A DNA stretch of 64,000 nucleotides, from positions 1,030,501 through 1,094,500 of the forward strand of contig NZ_CP024311.1 of NCBI RefSeq assembly GCF_002944315.1, given 5' to 3'. The translations under genes were made by a program, and so were the position numbers. The notes under the pieces were generated by a model. The model did no database searches. It was not told the origin of the DNA and was given only the letters and a program-made list of their open reading frames with translations. Of this stretch, positions 16,174 through 26,024 are shown piece by piece; position 1 is the first letter of the stretch, and each line of letters starts with the position of its first letter. Source of the stretch: Rhizobium sp. NXC24 (GTDB lineage Bacteria; Pseudomonadota; Alphaproteobacteria; Rhizobiales; Rhizobiaceae).

Positions 16174-17658
16174 TCAAATATCGCTGGCGGCGTTTGCCCA
16201 GATCTCCGCAGCTTGCGCGGCGGTGACGCGGCGAACTTCGGTTTCGTCGCGGCGACTGGCGAAGAGTTCGCTCGCCATGATCTGGTCGGCAAGATCGGCC
16301 GGCAGCGACAGGAGGACGCGTTGGCCATCCTTGTGGATGCCGCCGATATCGGTGCGCTTACCGGTGATCATACCGCCGGCGACCGTGTTGTTGCTGTCCG
16401 GATCGATCAGGATGAAAGATCCGGTCGAGCGGTTCTGTTCGTAGGGGTCGAAGACCGCAGCCTCGTCGAAGGAAAGGCGGACCTTTCCGATGGCATTCAT
16501 CCACAGCGACTGTGCCGGTGCCCAGGCGCCGGTCTTCAGCTCGAGCTGAGCGATGGGTTGCACCTGCACGCGCTGGCGGCGGCTGCCGCTCTTCAGCCAA
16601 TAGCGCTTGCCCGGCTCGATGCCCTCCGGCTGCAGCGCGACGATCTGAGCGTCGAAGGCAAGGCCGGATTGCGGCTGGCTGTCGATGGCGACGATCATGT
16701 CACCGCGCGACACGTCCACCTGGCGGTCGAGCACCAGCGTAATCGCGTCTCCTGCGACGGCGGCGTTGCGGACGAGATCGAAGGTAACGATCTTGGAGAC
16801 ATTGGCGACCATGCCCGACGGTAGGATCATGACGCTGTCGCCCGGCTTCACCGAGCCGCCGGCAACGGTGCCCTGATAGCCGCGGAAGCTTTCGCCCGGG
16901 CGCGATACGCGCTGGACGGAAAGGCGGAAACCGACCGCCTGAGCCGAACGCACGGTGGCGAGTTCCAGTGTCTCGACCAGCGTCGGACCGGTGTACCAGG
17001 GCATCGCGGCCTGGCCGGAATAAACGACATTTTCACCCTTCAGCGCCGACATCGGAATGGCGGTGATCTGCTTGACGCCGAGCGACAGAGCGAATTCGCG
17101 GAAATCATGCGAAATCTTCTCGAAACCGGCACGGTCGTAGTTCGTCAGGTCGATCTTGTTGATGGCGAGCACGAACTGCTTGATGCCGAGCAGCGAAGCG
17201 ATGGTCGCATGGCGGCGCGTCTGTTCGAGGATGCCCATGCGCGCATCGACCAGTAGCACGGCGAGGTCGGCGGTGGAGGCGCCGGTCGCCATGTTGCGGG
17301 TGTATTGCTCGTGGCCGGGCGTGTCGGCGACGATGAAGGAGCGCTTGTCGGTCGAGAAATAGCGATAGGCGACATCGATGGTGATGCCCTGTTCGCGCTC
17401 GGCCTGAAGGCCATCGAGCAGAAGTGCGAAGTCGGGCAGGCCGAGATCGTTCTGCTTGCCGGTGGAATCGCGCTGCAGCGTGGCGGCCTGGTCTTCCTTC
17501 ACGGCCTTGGTGTCCCAGAGCAGACGACCGATCAGCGTGGATTTGCCGTCATCGACGCTGCCGCATGTGATCAGGCGAAGCGGACGCGTATCGCGCACTG
17601 CCTTGGCAGGCTCGGCGGCAGGCAGGGTGACGACGTTTGCGGTTGCGGCTGCAGTCAT
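16174..17658 (-). CDS. cysN: sulfate adenylyltransferase subunit 1 (GTPase)
   Basis: 494 aa, an EF-Tu-like GTPase: GSVDDGKSTLIGRLLWDT (P loop, about 33), DTPGHEQYTRNMATGAS (about 112), NKIDL (about 170). It drives ATP sulfurylase by GTP hydrolysis in complex with CysD to make adenosine 5'-phosphosulfate. The protein stops after the third domain, so there is no fused APS kinase, in contrast to NodQ/CysNC; together with an APS-type CysH this fits direct APS reduction. The ATG at 17658 lies one base behind the cysD TGA, so it is coupled; the longer frame overlaps cysD. Confidence 0.96.
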   Translation of the reverse strand: MTAAATANVVTLPAAEPAKAVRDTRPLRLITCGSVDDGKSTLIGRLLWDTKAVKEDQAATLQRDSTGKQNDLGLPDFALLLDGLQAEREQGITIDVAYRYFSTDKRSFIVADTPGHEQYTRNMATGASTADLAVLLVDARMGILEQTRRHATIASLLGIKQFVLAINKIDLTNYDRAGFEKISHDFREFALSLGVKQITAIPMSALKGENVVYSGQAAMPWYTGPTLVETLELATVRSAQAVGFRLSVQRVSRPGESFRGYQGTVAGGSVKPGDSVMILPSGMVANVSKIVTFDLVRNAAVAGDAITLVLDRQVDVSRGDMIVAIDSQPQSGLAFDAQIVALQPEGIEPGKRYWLKSGSRRQRVQVQPIAQLELKTGAWAPAQSLWMNAIGKVRLSFDEAAVFDPYEQNRSTGSFILIDPDSNNTVAGGMITGKRTDIGGIHKDGQRVLLSLPADLADQIMASELFASRRDETEVRRVTAAQAAEIWANAASDI

Positions 17659-17659
17659 C

Positions 17660-18613
17660 TCAGAAATATCCTTCACGCTTCTTCTTTTCCATGGAGCCGG
17701 ATTGGTCGCGGTCGATGGCGCGGCCCTGTCGTTCGGAAACCGTGGCGATTTCCAGCTCGGCAATAACATCTTCGAGTGTGGTGGCAGTGGAGCGGATCGC
17801 GCCCGTCAGCGGGAAGCAGCCGAGCGTACGGAAACGGATGACTTCCTCGCGCTTGACCTCGCCCGGCAGCAGTTCAAGCCGCGGATCGGCGGCCATGATC
17901 ATCATGCCGTCGCGCTCGACGATAGGGCGCTTCTCGGCGAAATAGAGCGGCACGATCGGAATGTCTTCGGCCTGGATGTAGCGCCAGATGTCGACCTCGG
18001 TCCAGTTCGACAGCGGGAAGACGCGGACGCTCTCACCCTTGCGGATCTGGCCGTTATAGATGTTCCAGAGTTCCGGGCGCTGGTTGCGCGGATCCCAGCG
18101 ATGGTCCGGCGTGCGGAAGGAATAGATGCGTTCCTTGGCGCGCGAAGCCTCTTCGTCGCGGCGCGCACCGCCGAAAGCGGCGTCGTACTGACCGGCATCG
18201 AGCGCCTGGCGCAGCGCTTCGGTCTTCATGATGTCGGTATAACGTGCCGAGCCGTGGGTAAAGGGTGTGATGTTTTCGGCCTTGCCGCGCGGATTGATGT
18301 GCTCGATCAGATCGAGATCGTATTTCTTCACGATCTCGTCGCGGAAGGTGATCATCTCGGCGAATTTCCAGCCGGTGTTCACATGCAGCAGCGGGAAGGG
18401 CACGCGGCCGGGATAGAAGGCCTTGCGGGCCAGATGCAGCAGCACGGAGGAATCCTTGCCGATCGAATACAGCATCACTGGACGCTCGAATTCGGCCGCC
18501 ACTTCGCGGAAGATATGAATCGACTCGTTTTCCAGCGCCTTCAAATGCGGATCGAGCGGCGGCTTGGTGCTCTGCGGATTGGACAGTTCCGTATCCGGAC
18601 GGCTATCGGGCAT
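17660..18613 (-). CDS. cysD: sulfate adenylyltransferase subunit 2
   Basis: 317 aa. It has the PP-loop ATP-sulfurylase features: [18 protein letters not shown] (about 50), [28 protein letters not shown] (about 150), [19 protein letters not shown], then [10 protein letters not shown] and a C-terminal part ending [12 protein letters not shown]. It is the catalytic half of the CysDN heterodimer. Direct neighbour of cysN. It is separated from cysH by 130 bases that contain an inverted repeat, so part of cysDN expression might be set separately. Confidence 0.96.
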   Translation of the reverse strand: MPDSRPDTELSNPQSTKPPLDPHLKALENESIHIFREVAAEFERPVMLYSIGKDSSVLLHLARKAFYPGRVPFPLLHVNTGWKFAEMITFRDEIVKKYDLDLIEHINPRGKAENITPFTHGSARYTDIMKTEALRQALDAGQYDAAFGGARRDEEASRAKERIYSFRTPDHRWDPRNQRPELWNIYNGQIRKGESVRVFPLSNWTEVDIWRYIQAEDIPIVPLYFAEKRPIVERDGMMIMAADPRLELLPGEVKREEVIRFRTLGCFPLTGAIRSTATTLEDVIAELEIATVSERQGRAIDRDQSGSMEKKKREGYF

Positions 18614-18676
18614 TTCTAACTCCAGAACTTCAGATAGTCCCGACCGGGAGGCTGGCCGGAAGAATAGGATATGTTT

Positions 18677-18732
18677 GGTTCCCGGTAGGCTGGCGGCAGG
18701 TTGAGCTGCGCCTCATACCGATGCCGGGAACC
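18677..18732. repeat. inverted repeat in the cysH-cysD gap
   Basis: GGTTCCCGG (18677-18685) and CCGGGAACC (18724-18732) are perfect 9-base arms with 38 bases between. The sequence between is GC-rich and can fold further. It might stabilise or partly end the cysH message ahead of cysD. It carries no T tract. Confidence 0.4.
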
Positions 18733-18743
18733 GGCGGGATACG

Positions 18744-19481
18744 TCACTGTGCAGCGACTGCGGCTTCCTCCTGAACATGCAGGCCGCATTCGCGTTTCTC
18801 ATCGTTTTCCCACCACCAGCGACCGGCCCGCTCGGGCTCGCCCGGCTTGATGGCGCGAGTGCAGGGTTCACAGCCAATAGAGGGATAGCCGCGTTGGTGC
18901 AACGGGTTCACCGGCACGCTGTTGTCGGCGACATAGGCGCGGATCGCATCGATGTCCCAATCGGCAAGCGGGTTGACCTTGATGAGATTGCGCTCGGGAT
19001 CGTATTCGGCAAAAGCCGTATCGGCGCGATTGGCCGACTGGCCGCGGCGCAGGCCGGTGACCCAGATCGTGGCGCCGGAAAGTGCTCGCGCAAGCGGCTT
19101 GAGCTTGCGCACGCCACAACAGGCATGCCGGGCTTCGACGCTCTCATAGAAACCGTTGAGGCCATACTTTTCCGCATAGGCATCGATATCGGCCTGCTCC
19201 GGCTCGTAGCGGCTGATGCGGATGTCGTATTGGCTTTCGGTTTCGTCGATCAACGCCAGCGTTTCGGGAAAAAGGCGGCCGGTCTGCAGCGTTGCAACTT
19301 CGATCGGCAGGCGGTGATTGCCGATCTCCGCCGTGATGACCTGATCTTCGATTCCGAGGGAGGTCGTAAAGACGGCACGGCCGCCGAGGCCGGCGACCAG
19401 AGACAGACGGCCGGCGAGATCAAGCGACGCCAACCGGCTGTTCAGCGTTCCGGCTTCTTCGATAAGAGTGATGGCAGTCAT
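18744..19481 (-). CDS. cysH: assimilatory APS reductase (CysH)
   Basis: 245 aa. FTTSLGIEDQVI is the PP-loop-like motif; TLQTGRLFPETL and GLRRGQSANR bind substrate. The Cys pairs HACCGVRK (about 120) and SIGCEPCTR (about 205) are those that hold a [4Fe-4S] cluster, so this is an adenylyl-sulfate reductase rather than a PAPS-specific enzyme. The C-terminal KRECGLH has the catalytic Cys. It reduces APS to sulfite with thioredoxin. It is first gene of cysH-cysD-cysN and divergent from an Rrf2 regulator. Confidence 0.95.
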   Translation of the reverse strand: MTAITLIEEAGTLNSRLASLDLAGRLSLVAGLGGRAVFTTSLGIEDQVITAEIGNHRLPIEVATLQTGRLFPETLALIDETESQYDIRISRYEPEQADIDAYAEKYGLNGFYESVEARHACCGVRKLKPLARALSGATIWVTGLRRGQSANRADTAFAEYDPERNLIKVNPLADWDIDAIRAYVADNSVPVNPLHQRGYPSIGCEPCTRAIKPGEPERAGRWWWENDEKRECGLHVQEEAAVAAQ

Positions 19482-19970
19482 AGGGAGTCCTGTCCTGATA
19501 TTGCCCCGGAGTATCGCAGCTTGTCAGCGGAGCGGACAGAAAAATGGATTTCGAAAGCAAGGGAATAGAGAGCAAATATCTCCATGAAGCCACGTCCATG
19601 CGGAAAACCGACCGCCTCGGCTGTTAACCAAGACGTTTTGCCCTCTGCGGAAGGCCGGCGTGGCAGCACCGATAAGACTAGTCATATCTAAGTGCTTGCT
19701 TTAATGTCTATAGAAATAGTAGGGTTACACGCGGCTTGTCAAACGGAAATCGGAAGTGATGGTCAAAAAGATGCGGAAGGCCGAATTTTGTCCTAAACTG
19801 CTGACATAAAATGACAGAATGAAAACAAGGCTGGGTTGCCAGCGATGCCAAGCTATTCGCGGTCTACATATTGATGCGTATGGAAGCTTGGTGAAAGTGT
19901 TGAAAGTTCCGAAACGATGTGGCCGGATGTATCGGGTGAGCGCATCGTATGTGTGTGTAGACGGTTCGAA
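19482..19970. promoter_or_regulatory. divergent cysH / rrf2 control region
   Basis: About 490 bases. On the minus strand TTGACA (19742-19737) is followed 15 bases later by TACTAT, a possible cysH promoter giving a leader of more than 200 bases. The palindrome CTAT-AGAA-ATAG (19708-19719) overlaps the -10 and is a reasonable operator for the neighbouring Rrf2 protein. The leader shows no riboswitch that I recognise. Confidence 0.35.
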
Positions 19971-20417
19971 ATGATCACTCAAAAAGCAAAATATGCGTTG
20001 CGGGCGCTGTCTGCTCTGGCTCAGACCGAGGCGGGCGAGCCGATGATGATTTCCGATATTGCCGCGCAGCAGAAAATCCCGAAGAAATTTCTGGAACAGA
20101 TCCTTCTCGACCTGAAACATCAGGGCATCGTCATCAGCCGCCGCGGCAAGCAGGGTGGTTATCTCCTGCGCAAGCCGGCGAATGAAATCACCTTCGGCGA
20201 GATCCTGCGCATCATCGACGGGCCGATCGCGCCGCTACCCTGTCTTTCCATCACCGCCTATCGTCGCTGCGACGATTGCGATGGCGAACAGACCTGCGAA
20301 ATCCGCCATGTTTTCGCCAGGGTCGCTGACGCCACCCGCAAGGTCCTGTTCTCGACAACTATCGCCGATGCGGTGGCGTTGCCGGAAAACGCCGAGGTCA
20401 CGCGGCTGCTGGCCTGA
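19971..20417 (+). CDS. Rrf2-family regulator with Cys cluster
   Basis: 148 aa from ATG 19971. The N-terminal winged helix is MITQKAKYALRALSALAQTE with IAAQQKIPKKFLEQIL as recognition helix, followed by GGYLLRKP (Rrf2 wing). C91, C100, C103 and C109 (PLPCLS, RRCDDC, EQTCEI) form a cluster placed as in IscR/NsrR/RirA, so a Fe-S or thiol sensor is likely. The location opposite cysH suggests control of sulfur assimilation, like CymR/CysR-type Rrf2 proteins. The frame runs back to 19917, but homology starts at 19971. Confidence 0.85.
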   Translation: MITQKAKYALRALSALAQTEAGEPMMISDIAAQQKIPKKFLEQILLDLKHQGIVISRRGKQGGYLLRKPANEITFGEILRIIDGPIAPLPCLSITAYRRCDDCDGEQTCEIRHVFARVADATRKVLFSTTIADAVALPENAEVTRLLA

Positions 20418-20427
20418 GTGGGGCTTT

Positions 20428-21789
20428 TCAGCCGGCGGCGTGCTCTTCGCCAGCTTCTTTCTCGATTGTCCGACGCGCCCGGATCGCCGCGGCGATGAAA
20501 ACGCGCGAGAGCCCATGATAGAGCGGTTCGCGCGATAGGAGGCGCGAGGTGACATAACCGATCATCGACACCGCCATGATCGGAATGACGGCCTGATGGT
20601 CGCCTGTCATTTCCAGGATGATGACGAAGGCCGTCATTGGCGCCTGCACCACGCCTGCGAAATAGCCCGCCATGCCAAGGATCGCCGCCAATGCGATGCT
20701 GCTGCCAATGAGAGTGCCGATCGTACTGCCGAAACCGGCGCCGACGGCGAGCGACGGCGCGAAAATGCCGCCTGGAATGCCTGATATCATCGACAGGAAA
20801 CTTGCCAGCAGTTTTTCGACGAAGAACAGCAGGGGCAGGGCATGTCCTTCCACAGCGCCGCGCGCTTGGTCATAGCCGGTGCCGAACGTGCTGCCGCCGG
20901 ACGTGACGCCGATCGCGGCAACCACCAGGCCACAGCAACCGGCAAGCATCAGCATGCGCTTGAGAGGCTGCGGTTGTGCCCACCGGCGAACGCGTATGCC
21001 GGCATATAGCGCAAAACCGCTGAAAGCTGCCCCAAGCGCGCCGCCGCCGATGCCGCAGATCAGGACGAGCGCCCAATCCGCAAGTGCGGCCGGAGCGGCA
21101 TTGGCTGTGCCGAAATAATTATAGCTGCCGGAGAGACCGAGGGCGGCAAGGCCGGAGAGGATAACTGCAGTGAGTACCAGACCATTGGCACGCGATTCAT
21201 AGGTCCTGCTCATCTCTTCGATGGCGAAGACGATGCCGGCGAGCGGTGTGTTGAAGGCGGCGGCAATGCCGGCGGCCGAACCCGCCAAGATCAAGCCTTT
21301 GGCCTGCGCCATGCCGCCGAAGCGGGCAACCGCCAGCATGAAGGAGGCGCCCACCTGCACCGTCGGTCCCTCGCGGCCGATCGAGGCGCCGCAGAACAGC
21401 CCGAGAATGGTCAGCACGATCTTTCCAAAGGCAAGCCGAAGCGACAGCAGCTTCGTGCGGTCTTCGTCATGATGCAGATGCCGCGCCGCGATCGCCTGCG
21501 GAATGCCGCTGCCTTGAGAATTCGGAAACAGTGTCGCCGCAAGCCAGGCTGAGAGCACGAAGCCGAGCGGCGTCATGACGAGCGGCAACAGAGAGGTCCA
21601 TTCTCCGGAACTTATCACTCCGGCAAAGGCGCGCTGCGCCAGGTCGGCCAGCTTGGCGAAACCGACGCTGATTACTCCGATCGCCAGAGCCCCAGTCCAA
21701 AACACCAGCCGCGGCCGCCAGAGATGGATCGAACCCCAGAAAACACGAGAACGGCGGAGGAGTTTGGATTTGCGGTAGATAGGGGGCAT
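20428..21789 (-). CDS. ClC-family chloride channel or H+/Cl- exchanger
   Basis: 453 aa. It has the three anion-site motifs: GSGIPQ (about 92), GREGPTVQ with the gating Glu (about 138) and GGIFAPSLAVG (about 345), plus about 18 short helices. No CBS domains follow. The C-terminus is short and charged. Most bacterial ClC proteins of this size are proton-coupled exchangers, which is inferred. Its stop lies ten bases from the convergent rrf2 stop. The 195 bases upstream to betA hold no other gene. Confidence 0.92.
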   Translation of the reverse strand: MPPIYRKSKLLRRSRVFWGSIHLWRPRLVFWTGALAIGVISVGFAKLADLAQRAFAGVISSGEWTSLLPLVMTPLGFVLSAWLAATLFPNSQGSGIPQAIAARHLHHDEDRTKLLSLRLAFGKIVLTILGLFCGASIGREGPTVQVGASFMLAVARFGGMAQAKGLILAGSAAGIAAAFNTPLAGIVFAIEEMSRTYESRANGLVLTAVILSGLAALGLSGSYNYFGTANAAPAALADWALVLICGIGGGALGAAFSGFALYAGIRVRRWAQPQPLKRMLMLAGCCGLVVAAIGVTSGGSTFGTGYDQARGAVEGHALPLLFFVEKLLASFLSMISGIPGGIFAPSLAVGAGFGSTIGTLIGSSIALAAILGMAGYFAGVVQAPMTAFVIILEMTGDHQAVIPIMAVSMIGYVTSRLLSREPLYHGLSRVFIAAAIRARRTIEKEAGEEHAAG

Positions 21790-21984
21790 GGATTTCGAGC
21801 CGGACGGACTATCAAATCGTGACGCTGCACTTTAGGTCCGAACGTTTAACCGCAGGATAAAGATCGCGATAGTCAAACTGTGTTACGGTCGTTCACCTCA
21901 GACCCGCATTGACTGACACGACGGTGACCGTCCTTGCCGTCCGGCATCAGCGGGAAGAGGATTATCACTGAAGCCCATCGACGG

Positions 21985-23634
21985 TTACCGATCGCTCACC
22001 GCCCATCGCGGGTTGATCCACGGCTCCTGATTCGATCGCGCCAGCCTTGGCTTGCCGAGAATATGGTCGGCAGCTTTTTCGCCGGTCATGATCGAAGGAC
22101 CGTTGAGATTGCCGTAGGTGATGTGCGGAAAGATCGAGCTGTCGGCGACGCGCAGGCCATCGACGCCGATGACGCGGGTGTCCGGGTCGACCACGGCCAT
22201 GGGGTCGTCCTTCGAGCCCATCTTGCAGGTGCCGCAAGGGTGATAGGCGCTCTCCAGATGGTGGCGCAAAAAGGCGTCGATCTGGTCATCGGTCTGGACG
22301 TCTGGGCCTGGCTGGATTTCCGGGCCGCGATATTCGTTGAAGGCCTCTTGCCCGAAGATTTCGCGTGTGAGGCGCACGCAATGGCGGAATTTTTCCCAAT
22401 CCTCCGGATGGCTCATATAGTTGAAGCGGATGACGGGATCGGCCTTGGGGTCAGAGGAGCGCAACGTCACGGCACCCCGCGATTTCGACAGGTTATAGCC
22501 GACATGCGCCTGGAATCCGTGGCTCTTCGCCGCCGCCTTGCCGTCATAGCTGATGGCGACCGGCAGGAAGTGATATTGGATATCGGGCTGCTTGACCCCC
22601 GGCGCAGATCGCACGAAGGCACAGGCTTCGAACTGGTTGGAAGTGCCGAGGCCGGATTTGAAGAACATCCACTGCGCGCCGGCGATGCCCTGCATGTACC
22701 AGGGCAGCCAGGAATAGAGCGAAACCGGCTTCAGGCTGGTCTGCTGGAAATAGAATTCCATGTGGTCCTGCAGATTGGCGCCGACGCCCGGCCGGTTCAC
22801 TTTCACCTCGATGCCCATCTCCTGTAGATGCGCCGCAGGGCCGATGCCGGAGAGCATCAGCAGCTTCGGTGAGTTGAAGGAGGAGGCCGAGACGATGACC
22901 TCGCGGTTCGCCTTGACGATCTCGATCTTGCCACTGCGTTCGATTTCGACGCCTGTCGCACGGCCGTTTTCGATCACCACCCTGCGGGCGAGGCAACGGA
23001 TCAGTTGGACATTCGGCCGCTTCAGCGCCGGCTTCAGATAGGCGGTCGCCGCCGACCAGCGCCGGCCGGCCCAGGTGGTCTGTTCCATCAGGCCGAAGCC
23101 TTCCTGCTTGCCGCCGTTATAATCTTCGGTCGCCTCGAAGCCCGCCTGCTTGCCGGCTTCGATGAAGGCATGGAACAGCGGATTGCGGGCATCGCCGCGC
23201 CGCACATGCAAGGGGCCGTCGGTCCCGCGCCAGCCCTCTTCGCCGCCATGCGAATGTTCCATCCGCTTGAAATAGGGGAGCACATCGGCATAGGCCCAGC
23301 CATTAGCGCCAAGCTCCTCCCAGCGGTTGAAATCCTCCGCGTGACCGCGGACATAGACCATGCCGTTGATCGAGGACGAGCCACCAATGACCTTGCCGCG
23401 CGGCGCCGTGATGCGCCGGTTGTTGAGCTGCGGCTCCGGCTCGGAGAGATAACCCCAATTGTAGCGGCTCATGCTCATCGGCCAGGCAAGCGCCGCCGGC
23501 ATCTGGATGAAGGGTCCAACATCGCTGCCGCCAAATTCCAATACGATGACCGAATGCTTACCGTCTTCCGACAGCCGATAGGCCATGGCGGAGCCGGCGG
23601 AACCTGAGCCGATGATGACGAAATCTGCCTGCAT
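21985..23634 (-). CDS. betA: choline dehydrogenase
   Basis: 549 aa, a GMC flavoprotein. [16 protein letters not shown] (residues 8-23) is the FAD-binding start; [19 protein letters not shown] (about 82-100) and [13 protein letters not shown] are GMC signatures; [10 protein letters not shown] (about 460) holds the active-site His, and the C-terminus has [14 protein letters not shown] in near form. It oxidises choline to betaine aldehyde at the membrane. Last gene of betI-betB-betA; separated from betB by a mosaic repeat of about 120 bases. Confidence 0.95.
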   Translation of the reverse strand: MQADFVIIGSGSAGSAMAYRLSEDGKHSVIVLEFGGSDVGPFIQMPAALAWPMSMSRYNWGYLSEPEPQLNNRRITAPRGKVIGGSSSINGMVYVRGHAEDFNRWEELGANGWAYADVLPYFKRMEHSHGGEEGWRGTDGPLHVRRGDARNPLFHAFIEAGKQAGFEATEDYNGGKQEGFGLMEQTTWAGRRWSAATAYLKPALKRPNVQLIRCLARRVVIENGRATGVEIERSGKIEIVKANREVIVSASSFNSPKLLMLSGIGPAAHLQEMGIEVKVNRPGVGANLQDHMEFYFQQTSLKPVSLYSWLPWYMQGIAGAQWMFFKSGLGTSNQFEACAFVRSAPGVKQPDIQYHFLPVAISYDGKAAAKSHGFQAHVGYNLSKSRGAVTLRSSDPKADPVIRFNYMSHPEDWEKFRHCVRLTREIFGQEAFNEYRGPEIQPGPDVQTDDQIDAFLRHHLESAYHPCGTCKMGSKDDPMAVVDPDTRVIGVDGLRVADSSIFPHITYGNLNGPSIMTGEKAADHILGKPRLARSNQEPWINPRWAVSDR

Positions 23635-23657
23635 TTTTGTCTCCGTGTGGCCGCCCC

Positions 23658-23780
23658 GATCCTTCGAGGCTCGCCTTTGGCGAGCACCTCAGGACGAGGC
23701 GGATCATCGTCTGCGTTTGCGATTGGTTGTTCTCGACCTCACCCTAAGGTGCCGCCGCAGGCGGCCTCGAAGGGCGGGGT
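23658..23780. repeat. RIME-like Rhizobium mosaic element
   Basis: Two palindromes face each other: GATCCTTCGAGGCTCGCC...GGCGAGCACCTCAGG (23658-23693, arms GCTCGCC/GGCGAGC) and CCTAAGGTGCCGCC-GCA-GGCGGCCTCGAAGG (23743-23772). The outer segments CCTTCGAGG and CCTCGAAGG are inverted copies. This is the build of RIME1, the Rhizobium intergenic mosaic element, which is spread in rhizobial genomes. It sits between betB and betA and could act on mRNA stability there. Confidence 0.7.
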
Positions 23781-23797
23781 TGAGCCGCGATGTTGCG

Positions 23798-25267
23798 TTA
23801 ATAAGGCGCCTGCACCGGCCCCATGCCGACATAGACCGTCTTCAGCTCGGAATAATGCTCCAGCGCCGCCAGCGAGTTTTCGCGGCCGAAGCCGGATTGC
23901 TTGGAGCCGCCGAAGGGGATTTCCACCGGGGCAAGGTTGTAGGTGTTGATCCATAGCGTGCCGGCTTCGAGCTGGTCGACGATGCGGTGCGCGCGAGTGA
24001 GATCGGCGGTAAAGACGCCGCCGGAAAGGCCGAATTCGGTGGCGTTGGCGCGAGCGATCACCTCTGCCTCGTCATCGAAATCCAGCACGCACATCACCGG
24101 GCCGAAAATCTCTTCGCGGGCGATCGTCATGTCGTCGGTGACATCTGCGAAAACGGTCGGCTGTACGTAATAGCCTTCGCCGGCGACATTGTTGGGAATG
24201 CCGCCGCCGGCGACCAGCGTCGCGCCTTCCGCCTTGCCCTTCTCGATATAGGACAGCACCTTCTCGCGCTGCGCCCAGGACACCATCGGGCCGATTTGCG
24301 TTGCCTCGTCCATGGGGTCGCCGATCACCATGGCCTCGGTGCGGGCCTTCAGGCGCTTCAGGAATTCGGACTTGATCTTCCGGCTGACGAAGACGCGCGT
24401 GCCGTTCGAGCAGACCTGGCCGGTCGAATAGAAATTGCCGAGCATGGCCCCGCCGATGGCGCTGTCGAGATCGGCGTCGTCAAAGACGATCAGAGGCGAC
24501 TTGCCACCGAGCTCCATGGTGACGTGCTTCAGGCTTCCCGCAGCCGATGCGGCGACCTTGCGGCCGGTCGGCACGGAGCCTGTCAGCGACACCTTGGCAA
24601 CGTCGGGATGGTTGATCAGTAGAGGCCCGGTTTCGCGGTCGCCCTGGATAACGTTATAGAGCCCCTTCGGCAGGCCGGCCTCAATCAGGATCTCGGCAAT
24701 CTTCAGCGCGCCGAGCGGCGTGTTTTCGGAGGGCTTGAACACCATGGCGTTGCCGGCGACCAGCGCCGGCGCGCCCTTCCAGCAGGCGATCTGCTGCGGA
24801 TAGTTCCAGGCGCCGATGCCGACGCAGACGCCGAGCGGCACACGCTTGGTATAGGCGAAATCGCCGCCGAGCGGGATGTAGGAACCGTTGAGGCCGGCAG
24901 CGGCCACGCCGCCGAAGAATTCGAAACTGTCGGCGCCCGAGGTCGGGTCCGCGACGATCGTCTCCTGGATCGGCTTGCCGGTGTCGAGCGTTTCCAGTTC
25001 GGAAAGCTCGCGGTTGCGCTCGCGCATGATCTCGGCGGCGCGTTTCAGGATGCGACCACGCGCCGTCGGGCTCATCGCCGCCCATTCCGGCTGCGCGCGT
25101 TTGGCGCTGGCGATCGCTTTTTCGACGATGGCGGGAGTTGCCGCATGTAGCCGGGCAATAACTTCACCGGTCGCGGGATAGATGCTTTCAATGGCGGTGC
25201 CGTCGGTGTCCTCGACATATTCCCCATCGATGAAATGCGAGGCTTTCGGCTGGGCTTTGAGGGTCAT
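23798..25267 (-). CDS. betB: betaine-aldehyde dehydrogenase
   Basis: 489 aa, an aldehyde dehydrogenase with [10 protein letters not shown] start, [19 protein letters not shown] (about 150), the Rossmann GSVPTGR, catalytic Glu in MELGGKSP (about 253) and catalytic Cys in [10 protein letters not shown] (about 287). The WNYP and Cys context and the operon mark it as BetB. It oxidises betaine aldehyde to glycine betaine with NAD. Start at 25267, one base behind the betI TAA; the longer frame overlaps betI. Confidence 0.95.
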   Translation of the reverse strand: MTLKAQPKASHFIDGEYVEDTDGTAIESIYPATGEVIARLHAATPAIVEKAIASAKRAQPEWAAMSPTARGRILKRAAEIMRERNRELSELETLDTGKPIQETIVADPTSGADSFEFFGGVAAAGLNGSYIPLGGDFAYTKRVPLGVCVGIGAWNYPQQIACWKGAPALVAGNAMVFKPSENTPLGALKIAEILIEAGLPKGLYNVIQGDRETGPLLINHPDVAKVSLTGSVPTGRKVAASAAGSLKHVTMELGGKSPLIVFDDADLDSAIGGAMLGNFYSTGQVCSNGTRVFVSRKIKSEFLKRLKARTEAMVIGDPMDEATQIGPMVSWAQREKVLSYIEKGKAEGATLVAGGGIPNNVAGEGYYVQPTVFADVTDDMTIAREEIFGPVMCVLDFDDEAEVIARANATEFGLSGGVFTADLTRAHRIVDQLEAGTLWINTYNLAPVEIPFGGSKQSGFGRENSLAALEHYSELKTVYVGMGPVQAPY

Positions 25268-25268
25268 T

Positions 25269-25880
25269 TTATCGGTCCTTTTGAAGGGCGGCCTTTTGGG
25301 AAAGCGGCGCAAGCAGAGCGTTGATGTAATCTTCGGTAAGCGCAATCGACGCTTCGATGCTGATCGGCGCCGATCTCAGACTTTGACGGATATAGAGACC
25401 ATCGATCATCGCAGCAGCGCCCTCGGCGATGCGTTCTGCGTCTTCGCCCGAACACAGCGCCTTGAGGTTGGCAAGCAGGTTGGAGCGCAGCCGCCTTGCG
25501 TAGATGACGAGGAAGCGGCGCGTCTCCTCGGAACGCTGAGCCTCGGCATAGAAGGCGAGCCAGGCGGCAATCGTCTCCGGCGCGAATTGATCGGCCTGGA
25601 AACTGACGCGGATGATGGCGGACAGTTTGTCTCGGGGCGTCTTTGCCGAGCTCAGCGCTGTCACCACGCTGTCGCGCAGGCGCTGTAAGTGACTCCTGAC
25701 GGTCTCGATCAAAAGCTGTTCTTTGCTGCCGAAATAGTGATGGGCGAGGGCGGGAGATACTCCTGCCTGCTTGGCGATTTCGGACATGGTGACGGTCAGC
25801 GAGCCGTGATCGCCGATCACGCGCATCGCCGCATCCACAAGCGCCTTGCGGCGCACCGGTTCCATCCCGACTTTCGGCAT
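25269..25880 (-). CDS. betI: TetR-family repressor BetI
   Basis: 203 aa. [19 protein letters not shown] is the known BetI start; [23 protein letters not shown] is the recognition region of the TetR helix-turn-helix; the C-terminal part with WLAFYAEA and [11 protein letters not shown] is typical. BetI represses the bet genes, and choline relieves it. First gene of betI-betB-betA. betC (choline sulfatase), which many rhizobia carry between betI and betB, is absent here. Confidence 0.94.
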   Translation of the reverse strand: MPKVGMEPVRRKALVDAAMRVIGDHGSLTVTMSEIAKQAGVSPALAHHYFGSKEQLLIETVRSHLQRLRDSVVTALSSAKTPRDKLSAIIRVSFQADQFAPETIAAWLAFYAEAQRSEETRRFLVIYARRLRSNLLANLKALCSGEDAERIAEGAAAMIDGLYIRQSLRSAPISIEASIALTEDYINALLAPLSQKAALQKDR

Positions 25881-25912
25881 ATATCACCCCTGAGCTGGCG
25901 GTGATTATATTT

Positions 25913-25932
25913 TTGATTGACTGATCAATCAA
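25913..25932. promoter_or_regulatory. BetI operator (perfect palindrome)
   Basis: TTGATTGA (25913-25920), CTGA, TCAATCAA (25925-25932): 8-base perfect arms, 33 bases upstream of the betI start. The spacing and the TTGAnTGA-like sequence resemble the TetR/BetI box of E. coli. Confidence 0.75.
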
Positions 25933-26024
25933 CAAAAAATTAGAGCCGATTTGACCGACAACAGAATCTGCTGCTTTCCGAGATACATCCTGTATCATAC
26001 CCCCGGGAACGAGGAGGTGCAGTC

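Noticed and set aside
17456..18619. 387-codon plus-strand frame
   Set aside because: It is the antisense shadow of cysD/cysN, which have full catalytic motifs.
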